Assembly (NCBI GenBank): GCA_963682055.1
Contig: OY821744.1
Location: 29,860,967-29,924,966, forward strand
Reading direction: 5' to 3'
DNA from: Primula veris
Lineage: Eukaryota; Streptophyta; Magnoliopsida; Ericales; Primulaceae
Length of the DNA: 64,000 bases
Positions 24,901 through 37,300 of this stretch are shown piece by piece. How positions within the stretch are numbered: position 1 is the first letter of the stretch; every line of letters begins with the position of its first letter. The translations under genes and the position numbers were made by a program. The notes under the pieces are model-generated. The model saw only the letters and a program-made list of their open reading frames with translations. It was not told the DNA's origin and searched no databases.

Positions 24901-25566
24901 CCAAACCGGTCCTCTTTGGTTTAATGATTAGTAGTTGCTTGGCGAAAAGAAATCTCATATGATAACGATGTGGAGACAAGGGCTCCTTTAAATAATCTCA
25001 ACCCTTTTTCTCAAGCCAGTCCACGCCTCACTATTTTTGACACCATGTTATCCTCACCTTGATCATATGTGCCGTATACTAGTATAGTCGGATGACTCGG
25101 ATCAACCAATAGCTCACATTCATGATTCGGGAAAACCAGATCGTCGATGACAAGCTTGCCATTATTCAAATCATTAGTAGAAGGCCACGATCCTCAAAAC
25201 GTCTTGCTCAACACAAGAGAAGAAGCCTTCTTTCTACGTTCTAAGTGCATACGTTTAGAATATAACATAGAAAAGGGTGGTGTACCGTGTACACGCACAC
25301 AAAATTCATATGTGCAAACATTTCAAGGCATCAGGCATGTAAAACATATGACCCCTTTTCTGGGTTTCAAATTATACGACTATTCACGAATGGCTAAACA
25401 ATCCATGCACAACCTAGTTTTTCCACAAAGGTGATACTATTATTAGGGAAAGTCCTTTGATTGATATATAAAAACATACTTAATTTTCAAAAACTCGGAT
25501 TTTCAAATCTTATTTAAAATTTTATACATGTAGCATAGCATTAAAGTTAAAAACAAATAAAGATTA
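21936..25566. other. Intergenic DNA with weak coding-like scraps
   Basis: No gene can be supported over 3.6 kb. Seen are a GC-rich palindromic spot near 22170-22205 (CACGCGTTGCGTG...GACGCGCAATGC), a TG microsatellite at 23375-23394, an open plus-strand stretch near 23865-23935 with FWDDIWCGQTPL that faintly resembles LINE RNase H-proximal sequence, and a minus-strand stretch near 25140-25020 reading DLVFPNHECELLVDPSHP that looks protein-like but is unrecognised. Confidence 0.3.
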
Positions 25567-25759
25567 CACTACAAAAAAATACTCAAATAGCGACGGGATT
25601 AGTGACGGTATTTTTTGTTACGAGCTTATTAGCGACGATTTTTGTGACGGATTTGTGACAGTTTAGTCAATTTGCGACAGATTTGTGACAGCTTTTTAAA
25701 TTAGCGACAGACTTGTGACAGTTTTTGACTCTCACTAAATCAAACATTATTTTGTAGTG
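25567..25759. mobile_element. CACTA-type MITE with 3-bp target duplication
   Basis: The termini are CACTACAAAAAAATA and the inverted ATTATTTTGTAGTG, flanked on both sides by TTA (25564-25566 and 25760-25762). This fits the CACTA (En/Spm) superfamily. The interior is built of subterminal repeats alternating GCGACGG/GTGACGG and TTTGTGACAG. At 193 bp it is non-autonomous. A partial relative starts at the right edge of the window. Confidence 0.85.
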
Positions 25760-25762
25760 TTA

Positions 25763-28589
25763 GGGGAGTGGTATTATTATTAGGGAGAAAAATTGATTAG
25801 TATATAAAAATATACTTAATTTATTCTCAATTCTTGTTTAAAATTTGGAAAAATGATCATTAACTACACTTTTAAGAACTTAATTACGAAAAAAAACTGC
25901 ATCTAATTCTTATCAAAGATTCAATACGAAAACAAAAAACATTAATTATCCACGTAGTACCCTTATCTTTGTTTACATGATTTGATCAAAATTAAATGGG
26001 TCATAACTTATTACTCCTTTTATCTCCTCATATTTTGCACATATATTTATCAATCTCTATCCACCCAAAACCAGAGTTGCGGCTCATCTCACTATTTTAC
26101 TCTCTATCTCTCTTCCAAAACTTACTTTCATGGGAAAGTAGAAAACTCGTTACTCGTTATTTGGATACTAATTCTAACCATTTAATAATATGTTTTGTGT
26201 TTTATTCTCTTTTAGCTCACGCAAATATTTTATTTTTCAATGTTTTCGAAGTAAAAAAAAGCACTTCATCTATTTGGTTATGCTACTAATTGAGAACCAC
26301 TTTTTTATTTTTTGGTAATAGCGGTTTTAAGTTTTTTGTATTTTGATTGGTTAAATTTAGAGATAATTATTAATTTCTTTAGGTTTAGTTTATCTTTAAT
26401 TGTCATAAATGTAGTCCTGCGTTTACAATTTTTGATACTCCATGATGCTTTTTGTTTATCTGAGATTTGATGTTTCTTGATTCTACATTTTTTGTCGATT
26501 GTTTTTGGTATTTTTATTGGTTACAATTAGAGCTAATTATTAGTTCTTTATATTTAGTTTATCTTTGATTGTCATAAATGTTGTTCCGCGTTTACAATTT
26601 TTTACGCTCCATGATACTTTTTGTTTTTCTCTTTTATGGGATTTGATGTTACTTATGCTACATTTTTTGTTGATTATTACTTTTTATATATTTGTTTTTT
26701 AGTATGTGAGTGCTAGATTATTAGGGATAGTTGTTTTTTGTTCTGTAGTATCTTATAATGCTCCATGGTGCTCAGTAATTTTTTTGGATTTTACGGGATG
26801 CTACAAATTCTAATTTCGTTTTCATTTATTCTATGTGATATTACACTCGTTTGATGTTGTATGATGTTCTCTAATTCTTTATGCTATTTGTTCTTATTTT
26901 ATTTATGTATTTGTAATTTTTAAAAAGTTATTGTTTGATACTCCATGGTGCTATATATTTTTTTTTTGTTTCATATCTTAATGGCGTATATTTTTATTAT
27001 TGCTTATATTTTATTTATTTATTTCACTTGAGTAGTTTTTTCTTTTTTCTTGCCTTTTAATTTGAAAGTTTGAGAAAATTTAGTGGGAAAGAGAAAAGGC
27101 AAAGATAATGTAAGAGAGAGAGAGATTTAAGGAAAAATCTATAAAAAAAAATCGTGTTTTTCAATATTAAGACAATAGCATACTTACTAAACATAAATTC
27201 CCCCTTAAAATTTTATACTTATAACATAGCATTAAAGTAAAAAAAGAAACAAAAAATAGGGAGTAAACAATAGTAGTATTAAAAGACTATATATAAAGTC
27301 AACTACTACAGCACGAACTAATAAATAAATAATTGTTCAGGCCATTTGTGTTTTGTGACACTGATTATCAACATTACTTGGAGAACTTGAACTTTGATTG
27401 TGAACCTTGGTAACCGCGATGTGCCATTTTCGAGTATCTAATTGTAGACTAAAGTAAATCATGTACGTGTTTTGATCACATGATGGGAGAAGATAGCTCA
27501 TAGATATTATAAGATATATACTTATTTCAAAAAAATAAAAAAAAAAATTTATTAGATATATACAGTATTATATTATAGCATTAAATATTAGTGTCAATAT
27601 TTTGACTAACAAACATTCACGTCGAGCCCATTTCCTGGTTAGGGCATTCGCTTTCTTTTCACACACCACAAACAATTGCATGAGAGTCTATAAAAGATAG
27701 CTCCTTAATTATTTATTATTCTATATAGATGTGAATAGTACTTTTATTGCTTGTGCCAAAGTTTAAATATATATAACGAAACCGTCATACAGTCCTTTTC
27801 TATTAATAACGATGTTTGAATTTATTAGAGTCAAAGATGCACGTGCATGGAAACCACAACTTTTTGCAGCTTATTTTTTTTTTATTTTTAAATAACCAGA
27901 TTTCGGAGTCTGGCTTTATTTTTTCTCCTTTCCTACCAATAACATAAACTATAAGGGAAAAAAAGTACTACTAGTCTAATTAGAAATAAGAACTAATTAG
28001 AAAAGAAAAACATTATAGCTGTATAACTTGAGCAATGTTTACTTTATAAGAAATTTAAATTAGCACGGATTTTAGTCTGTAGATATATGAAATAAATTGA
28101 AAAATATACCTTATATATAGAGTTGAAACTAAGTTATCGCATGCATTGCCAACTCACCACGTAGCTAGGCGGTGGTCAACACTTATGATTGTCTCAAATT
28201 AATATAATGTAACCTATTCTAATTCGATTTTAATTGTCATTTTAGCCGTTTAATAATTTATTATCAAAAAGTTAATAGTATAGTTTAAATGTTAATTAAT
28301 AATAATATTAACTTTTGTCTATTTAATTTCAGTAATTTTATTATCAATACTTGGTCATCAAAAATCAAAATTGCATATAATGGCATAAGTTATAATTGAG
28401 AGAGGATGGAATATTGTTTTATGGCCACAAATTATCTATCTCGATAAGAGATAAACTTTGTCAAATGAGATGGACAACTTTCCATTTAGACTACTTTTGA
28501 GCCTTTTTAGTATCACATTCCAATAGAAATCTACTATGATATAAAATTTGGAAAGAGACAATCTCTGTTCACCACCACTTTCTAACTTA
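25763..28589. repeat. AT-rich intergenic DNA with a 169-bp tandem duplication
   Basis: No gene seen. At about 26310-26640 a T-rich unit is present twice with a period of 169 bp (shared TTGTCATAAATGT, CGCGTTTACAATTTTT and CTCCATGAT). A diverged third ATGCTCCATGGTGCT block lies near 26757. Confidence 0.45.
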
Positions 28590-29045
28590 GTCGACATATG
28601 CTTTGATAATAAACTATATGTGATTGATGAATATGGGTTCAGATTTCCTCAAATTCGAATAGTGAAGTTTTCGTTAAGTTTTCATTTTTTCATATGTATT
28701 TGTAAAAAAAATTCGATTTTATTTTGTAAATCAGCATATTATATATTTCTAAAGTGTTTGTTCAAACAAAACTGTAAATTTTAACCTTTTATATTTTTTA
28801 AATGTTTAATTTTTTTTTGACAATTTATAAGGTAGTAATATTAATAAATATCAAGAAAATATATAAAATGTTAAATTTTATAAAAAAATTTGAACAAACA
28901 ATTTAGAAATAAATTAGTACGTTGATTTATAAAAAAAATAATCAAATTTTACAAATACATATGAAAAAACCGAAAATCTGACCATTCGAACTTGAAGAAA
29001 TTTGAACCATATTGATCAATCAATTATTTTGTGACAGTAGTAGAA
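28590..29045. mobile_element. Long foldback element (arms about 150 bp)
   Basis: The left arm at about 28600-28760 and the right arm at about 28890-29040 are reverse complements with scattered mismatches. For example, TTTTTTCATATGTATTTGTA on the left matches TACAAATACATATGAAAAAA on the right, and TTTGTTCAAAC matches TTTGAACAAAC. The loop is about 130 bp. It lies about 500 bp upstream of the LBD gene. No clear target duplication was found, so the superfamily is unassigned. Confidence 0.6.
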
Positions 29046-29344
29046 AAATTACAACTCAAGTGAAAAAAAAGTTGATTTAAGTGATAACTAAAATAAGCAA
29101 GCACGTATGCTTTAACAAAAGGATGAAGTAATACCTAAGTAAAATGAATAAGCCTCTTGGTGTGAATCGTTTGATAACTAGAATGAAACAATTAACCCAA
29201 AAAGAAGGCTAGCTCTACACTAAACCATTCTCTCTTTAATGATCTTAAAATAAACTAATATATTCACTTACTCCTATAATAGTATATAAAGCTATATAGA
29301 TCCATCAATATGCTACGCGAGGCTAGGTACATCTCACCAACCCT

Positions 29345-29352
29345 TATAAATA
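29345..29352 (+). promoter_or_regulatory. Probable TATA box of the LBD gene
   Basis: TATAAATA lies 181 bp upstream of the LBD start codon, which would give a leader of roughly 150 nt. This is the only good TATA match close to that gene. Confidence 0.5.
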
Positions 29353-29532
29353 GAGCTCATTTCTTAAACTCTCACCTTGTATGTTGTGTAGTTAATTTTC
29401 TTTTCCCTACTAAATATACTTTCCTTCACCTTTTTCCACAACATCAATTAGTCTCCAATTAACTCCAGGTTTTGGGGTTGTTGTTTGGTTGTTTGAGGTG
29501 AAAATAAAGTCTATTTTTGGGAGATAGTTATA

Positions 29533-30827
29533 ATGGCAGGAACATCACCGTGTGCGTCGTGCAAGTTGTTGAGACGTCGGTGCGCAAAGGATTGCATTTT
29601 TGCCCCTTACTTCCCTCCCGAAGACCCTCACAAGTTCGCCATCGTTCACAAGGTCTTTGGTGCTAGTAACGTTAGCAAGATGTTGCAGGTAATTTCTGTT
29701 AATTTCTCGATCTTTAGACTAATTAAATGTCACCTTCATAACTCTGTTTGAGAGTGCTTTAAAGGTTGAGTGACATAGCAAACAATAATGAAAATCTAAA
29801 TGTCACAAAGATGGTCATAAGACTGTTCATGTTTTTTTGTTGTTGAAGTTTTTGGATACATTCTTTTGATTTTAGAGCTTTTTATTGCTTACATTATGAA
29901 TCTTATCTATATTTCTTTTGTAAATCTCTTATATATTTAGTTATGTCCTAATCAATATAACGCCATAACTAGAAATAAGAAAAGCGGAGGAGAAGCTCTC
30001 ATTCTGACAAAACTAAAATAATAATTTGATTCTTAGTGTTTAGACTTCAATTAGGAACCTTGAAGGTTATAGGAGCAAATATTTGTAAGGCATAACATCG
30101 TAAGGTTAACTTAAGCACCAATTGTTTCATTTGGGTAAAGATTAACCAAGTTTCATCAGCTTGAATTTCTAGGTAAGGGATATCCTCCTTGTGGTTTTCA
30201 TTAAAAAAACTTCCCTGGACAAAAATCTACATAAAACGTATACCAATAACTCCCTTTCAAAGTAGAATGGAAATATGAAATACAGATTACAAGAAGCCGA
30301 TACTAATGATGAATGGTCTCCAAATGGATTAGTTTGTGCCAAAGCGGATTTGGAAACCAATTTTTTTTTCTCGAACTTGGTTCTCTCGCGTTTTTTAAAC
30401 CTAAATCAGATGATTCTTAAAACAGGAGCTTCCTATTTCTCAAAGAGGAGATGCAGTTAGCAGCTTAGTATATGAAGCGAATGCAAGAACCCGGGACCCA
30501 GTTTATGGTTGTGTAGGTGCAATTTCACTATTGCAAAACCAAGTCTCTCAGCTACAGATGCAGTTAGCGGTTGCTCAGGCCGAGATCATGTGCATCCAGA
30601 TGCAGCAAGAGCAAGATCCGGTAGCTTTGCCGCCACCTAATTACCAAGATCAAATAAACTACTTTCCCAACGAGGACAAGTCGCCGCTCCTATTATCAGG
30701 CTCTAATTACAACAATTTTGTCACTAATAGTAGCTTTAATAACCAGCTTCAACAGTATCTAGGGTTTGGTTCTAACCCTAGCAATGTGATCCAAGACCCG
30801 CTAATAAGAGAGTCTCTTTGGGCTTGA
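29533..30827 (+). CDS. LBD12: Class I LOB-domain transcription factor, LBD12-like
   Basis: Exon 1 is 29533-29688 and exon 2 is 30426-30827. The phase-0 intron sits after MLQ, the conserved LBD splice site (CAG|GTAATT ... ACAG|GAGCTT). The 185-residue protein has the zinc-binding CASCKLLRRRCAKDC (Cx2Cx6Cx3C) at 7-21, the GAS block FAIVHKVFGASNVSKML, DPVYGCVGAI, and the class I leucine-zipper-like coil (SLLQNQVSQLQMQLAVAQAE). The C-terminus is Asn/Gln-rich. LBD proteins bind DNA in the nucleus and shape organ boundaries and lateral organs. The short N-terminus and the QLQMQLAVAQAEI coil point to the LBD1/11/12 subgroup, with LBD12 favoured by neighbouring genes. The protein is complete; the exact subgroup is the uncertain part. 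Confidence 0.93.
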
Positions 30828-33800
30828 TCTTTATGTATCGACTAGTGGTTATTATGACTAATTCTCTAATCAAGTGTCTTGAGATGTTTCTACTTTTCGT
30901 GTTGCGAAAAAAGCTTTTTTGCTCTTTATATAATTGGCTCGCACTAGCTAGATTTTATTTAAAAGTGTTTGTATGGAGATATAACCTTCATAAATGAAAG
31001 ACTTGCATGGTTTCTGAAATCATCTCATTTTGTTGTAATATACATGTTTCATTATTCAGCTGAATGGTTATCATTTTGTTTTGTTTGCACTTTGAAGCGT
31101 TTGAAAGAACTTTAAGTGAAGACTTGAGACACATTTTGCACTAGTGTGAAGTACACAATTTGTACTTGAATTGTAACCAGTATAAGAAGATGAGAACTAG
31201 TTAGTAATGTTTCATGAGACCTATTGTGAAACGAGATTTTGAAATGATATCTTTAGAAAAATTGAAAAAAATACAAGACAGGTGATCAATGCCCATATAT
31301 AGGCTATAGCAATGCTCCAAAGTAGAACACCTTAAAAAAATTTAGGTGATCATGTAGATTTGTGTTAAAATAAAACACTGTAAAGAAAAGGATGATTAAT
31401 TAATACAGCATGGGAATATGGGGAAATTAAATGGTTCAAGTCAACCCTCCATGTGAAAAAGAGGTACAATTAAATAAAGTACTAACACTAGTCATATAAT
31501 CATATTGAGTACTTTATTGTAATGGGCATTTTGACTATTTTCTTTGATTTACCCGAAACTATATTTAGTCTTACTCTTGCCTCTTGTGTTTAAACGAACC
31601 GACTTTGAATAAATAACCAACTAATACCTCTCTAATATAAATTCACATATTTTAATTGAACTAACCACTTCATATTAAATTTACTGATGACACGAAGGTA
31701 TCAATGCAATTGGTCGTTATGTTGACAATATTTTAACTCCACTGGCACATAAGTGTACACTAATGATCTATGATAATCAAAGAGCAACTACAAAGTGATA
31801 TGAGAGGCGCCAATGCCTTTCTCTTACCTTGCAAAAGTTGATTAATTCTTACTTTTCAATTTTTTTTTTAACTCTTTCTCATATGTCAACCTGACCCTTC
31901 ACAGAATAAGGAAAAAAATTAATACTTACATTCTCTTCCATTAGCAAAAAATTATGATCAACATCCGACTATATTTTTAATATATATAATCAGCAGTTAA
32001 AATAAAAATATTAAACATTAATTTGTTTAAAATGTGTTGCAATAGCTAAAATGCTAGAAAAGTTTGGTAATTTACCTAGAAGATCATGGGTTCAAACTTC
32101 TTTAATTACAATTTTGTTTTTATTTTGTTTTGTTTTTATCGAGAAAAAATAATAATTAAGCTTTAGTGATTCCGAGAGAACCGGCCACATACTGCCTCCC
32201 ACATAGGGCTGGGCCGTATAATTGCTTTAGACAACTTTTAAAATTTGTCCGGAAAATTCATAACATACGTAAAAGAAAATCCTACAAATATTACAAAATT
32301 GAATCATGTTATATTGAATTAAATGTTGTCTTTTACCTTGTACAAAATAGACTATAAAATAAAGTAAGTTCTTGTATCACTGAGAAAAAAACAACTTCAT
32401 TCAAAATAAATATGTAAAAAAAAATTCTTTAAGTATTTAAGCATGTCTAATTCTTGTTTTATCATTATGAACGAAGCACTGAGTTCTGATTAAGCTCTTT
32501 TCTTAACGAAGGCTCCTATTTTTTCATCCCGTTCTGCAGATTCTCACCTAAATTTCCTGTTTAATAGAAGTATTACTTTTTCCTTGTTAGATCAATATTT
32601 TACAGATGGAGAAATCTGATCTCCATCATTGTGACTATAATGTAGAAAGGAAAGAACAATTACGTAAAGCAGTGCGATACGTTGGAAGTTTGAACCAAAA
32701 GTTTGAAATTTGTTTGCTGGCAAGTTTCAACTTATTCTGGTTGCTTCTGGTTAAAATTGTATTCACTATTTCGATGTCGATACTCGAGAGCACTCACGTT
32801 CAAAGGACAAGTTTAGACTATCTTTGTGCAGGGAGAACAAGGACGGGACAGATTTGCTAATGGTTCTATCAGACACGTAATATAATCTATAAAATGGATC
32901 GATCATCATAGTGTTTTTCTGTTTTTCCATGGTTTAATAACGACAACAGATCGCTCGCATTTCTTCCATGGTCTTAATAGTTGTATAATGTGGTAATGAA
33001 TAGTGAACACTAGTATGGTTTAAATGTGGTTTTCTATTTTTTCTCCCGCTGTTCCTAATGAGATTCTTGTGGAAATGCAGATTGAAATTGTAATGACTTG
33101 TTAATGTGGCATGTATTCGGTGCTATTGCTAGATAAGTTTGTGATCTACTTCTGGGTTTTGAAGGATTCTGTGTAAGTTTTTGTTATCTGATTTGTTTGT
33201 TACTGTTGTTTGCAACTTGTTCAACTATACTTACAGGAACTTTCTAAATCATGCTCGTTAAATTAATAAATTTTTTAAAATAATAATTTTTTTTGGTCCC
33301 GATTAGATCAATGTAAAAAATCATCAATTTCGATAAATTAATAAGATAATAATTTTTTTTAAAATTCTTATATAAATATTGGTTCCGAAAAAATCATAAA
33401 TTAATAATTCTTTAAAATGACAAACATAATTACTAGTACGACTTGGTGAATTATGATTCTATATTCGTTTGTTTTTTCTTAAAATTTAAATCTACCTGAT
33501 TATCATTCTAATTTTTCTAATTGCATCCAAAAGCTATGATATAGTCTTTCATAAAAAAATACTTATAGACCCAATAAATATTTAATTTCGCATGACTATT
33601 TCCAAAGATATGGTATCATCTTCAACTTCATCCTGTTTATTGTTACCAAATATTGTATTCATAATTTCTTATAAGGTTTGAGACTCTAAACATGTATATC
33701 ATTTTCACCTGAATAATTCAACAAACCATTGACATCCGTTTTATTGTGATAACCGAGACCATCAATATTTTTTTCAAATTCGTAAATATGTTACTCAACA

Positions 33801-34307
33801 TTGGTTTTGTGGTTTTGAACATTCATTAACGGAACGAATTTTACAGTGTCGGAACAGCTTGCTATTGTCGCTCAGGGGAAGTCGTCAAATCAATAAAACT
33901 TCTTTAAATTAATAATTAATAATTTATTGATTAATTAATAACTCTCTAAATTAATAAATTTTTATGGTTCCGACATTATTAATTTACAGAGGTTTTAGGT
34001 ACATGTTTATTAGTCGAACGAATGTTTGTATGTTCTATTTGGAGAACTTACCTATGTGGGGACAGATAGAAAAAACTACATAAAAAATGGTTCTGAGTTG
34101 GAAATCTTGGGCGAACACGTAATGAAGCAGTACAAAATTTTTATTTTTTATTTTTTTTAAAATAGCACAAAGACTATTCTTTTGGTTTTGATTTTTACCA
34201 ATCCAGCTTAATATACAAGAGAAATCAATAAAAAAAATTATCTCCTCCATCCCACAAATAAACATACAGAACTTGAACTTCACAATGTCTTATCGGATCG
34301 AAATGTT
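30828..34307. other. LBD-PBCP intergenic region, no gene seen
   Basis: 3.5 kb without a supportable gene. Two related AT-rich blocks with TTAATAA..TTT and GGT(C/T)CCGA motifs lie at about 33255-33420 and 33890-34005. They look like parts of one MITE family (CTCTCTAAATTAATAA; TTTACAGAGGTTTTAGG). An 84-codon open stretch at 32606-32860 has no recognisable domain and is not called. Confidence 0.4.
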
Positions 34308-37300
34308 TCATAAGCTTACGATCTGACCAACAAGAACAGTGATATCGTCAAGCTTTCCACCTGCAAAAAGAGTAATATATTTACAATTTTTAACTTTGAT
34401 GTTACATTATATGTACTAAATTTAAATAAGATTTGAGAATCGAGGTTTTTAGAAATTAAGTATGTTTTTATGTACTAATCAATGATTCACCCTAATATAA
34501 ATATCAGCCTTGCTATCTAACTACAAGACTCATTAAGTTGGCTTAATGCATTTTATTGCGTATTAGTCTCGAAATTTTTCACATCAAAGATGTGAGATGA
34601 GTAGATGACTTGACTAGTCTCAACCAAATTAATTACTTCGGTTAACACTGATTTCACATTCACCAAACTGACAGCTATACAAGTTCTCAGAAATAGGGCA
34701 TACCTGTAAGTTTCATCCCAACAGTTTTCTTCCACCAAGGAACATCATAACCCTATAGATATGCCAATTGCAAACATTTTAGTTTACATAGCAACATAAA
34801 ATAACTGAAATACGTGATATACACAATGAGTATACCCTGGTCCTGGCCTCCATTGAATAAGGAGAATCAAAGTTTGAGTCCATCGAATGATCCCGAGCTA
34901 ATTCAGCTATTGCCTTTGCTAGCACGAAGAACCTTTCGCAGATAAGAATTTGAAACATAATCTACAAATAGAAATGCCAATTTTATGGAAACAATTAGGG
35001 GAGTAGTTACCAGCCTCAGTAGCATCGGTGTATTGAGTCAGTGTTGAAATTATTTCGTCATGGAAAATGTTATCAAAAAGGCCATCAGAGCCCATCACAA
35101 TAGCATCTCCTTCTTTCAACTGCACACTGCATACCTGTACAAATAAGTATGTTAAGTAAAAATTTCAGACCCAGAGGTTCTATATAGGGCCGGGCGGGGA
35201 ATTTCCTAAGCCTTGGATTGTTTTGTTTCGTCTCATCTTTACAAAGTTAACAGATCATTCAAAAAATCGTATTAACTGTATGTACAGTTTCAAAGTTCAA
35301 TTATCTAAAGGTAAAATGCGTGTTATATGTTTAAGTCGATGAGATTGTATATGTGAACAAATACCACGGCGTCCAGATATGTTTGTCCAAGTGCTTCTGA
35401 GCTCAACTGATACGGACAATCAAAATAATGTTCTTGTGGGCATGTCGCGAAGATAATTTGACCTGATACATGAACAAACTACTTCATTGAGTAATTAAGA
35501 GAAATCATTTGAAGAATAAACATGAAATTATGCAACAAGTTCCGCCATTACCCTTACGAATTACCCGTAATCCACAATCTCCAACATTGGCTATCTTTAG
35601 GATCCCATTTCTCTCAAGCATGGCAACAGTTCTGAGGCGCGAAAAAGGTTGAGAGAATTTAGATCTCATGATTATATGCAAGTTATTCTTGCACATACTT
35701 AACGTAAGTATCTCACAAATCAAGGAAAAGCCAGGGGTCCATTTCTTCCAAGTAAAAAGTCGCGATTTTTTTGTGTGTGTACAAATTTCTTGCAGATCAC
35801 TTCCTTTATGTTAAAAAGTGGCAGAATTGGATGATATAAATCTTTTTTATAAAACAGAATCTTATGTGCTGTTATTCCCTTTTATCGATATTTACGATGT
35901 CTTAAGCGTGAAAGCATCGCTAAAGAGTTTTAGAAAGTGCTTTTCCAGAATGTAACGTTCCAAGCATAAAGCTTATGTTTTGAAAATAAAAGTAGAGTGT
36001 ATAACAATGCCTGTAAGATAAGAAAAAACCTACACGGCTGCTGATCCTTTTGAAGATGTAGCAGCATGGGCTTTTCTCAAGAGAATCTGGGGATCATAGT
36101 TAACCTGTCAAGGTTGCCGTAATTAAGTTGCAATTATAATGTGATCTAAACAGAAATAGCCAGAGACCACACTGACGTTATCATGACTTCTATAACTTTC
36201 TTAATAACTTTCAAGGTGAATGTCAAATGTACCTCTACATCCTGCACAAAATCTGACGCATAAGACATGAGCTCTTTAGGGAACAATGAAGGATCTACAT
36301 TCTTCTCTGCCCATCTATCAAGCATAAATTAGATATGGTATTGTATCTAGCATTGCATTTGTAGGGTGCTTACCTTCGACAAAACATAACTATCAAGTAC
36401 TAACTTATGGAGTATTAGTAAAAGTAACCCCTAAAATGACAACATTTTCGGACGCTTCTTCAATCACATAAACACATACTGTGATACAAGTTCAAAATTC
36501 TTAATAAAGAAGTTCAAAATTCTTCACTCCACACCCGCGAATAAGTTATAATCGACACAACGAAGAATCCCTCAAATGTCAGTTTTTAAATGGCACTCGC
36601 GTTTGATTTCTTGAACACACTATGTGATACAAATCGGAATTTTGGATAAAAGCAAAAGATAAAGATAAAGAAATATAAGAATAATTATATACCCGGAAAC
36701 ACCATCAGCAACAGCAATAACTCCTCCATTGTAGCTAGTCACGAAGAAAGCGTCCTCTCCACCTTTTTCAACCTTAAAATATGTAAAAAGGGATTAGCAA
36801 GAATTTGGTATATCGGCAGAAACTTTATACAAGACTATTTTACTAAACAAGACTTTTAACATGGCTGATAGATCTCAAACAAATCTCTTTAACAAATTGC
36901 TTATTAAAAGTACACAATCTATGCATGTAAACAAGCACAGCCAAGCTCAAAACTCAAGAGAAGACAAAATTTAAGTTGTGTATATGCATAATAATCTAAC
37001 AATCCAGGTTCTAATTTTGAGTGGCGATTCCACACTGTGATGCACTTCATGAGATTTTATACTTGGTTATTGAGTGAATGATAAGTACTTGGAAACAAAA
37101 TTATAATACATCACCTGACACTTACAAAAAATTAGCTTGAGTAGGAAATTTCACTACCTTGTTAGGGTGAGGAATGAGGTGAGACCCAACACAAATTGAT
37201 AACTTCGGTTCACATGTCTCTGACCTATTATAATCACAACAATCACATTTTTGTGAACCAAATTAACGACAGGCCAGAGAGAAAACAGCACCTCAAACTT

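Noticed and set aside
26200..27150. T-rich stretch considered as a scaffold or regulatory region
   Set aside because: Only base composition and a 169-bp duplication support it; no defined motif.
32606..32860. 84-codon open frame with one hydrophobic segment
   Set aside because: No recognisable family, no exon structure, AT-rich context; not distinguishable from chance.
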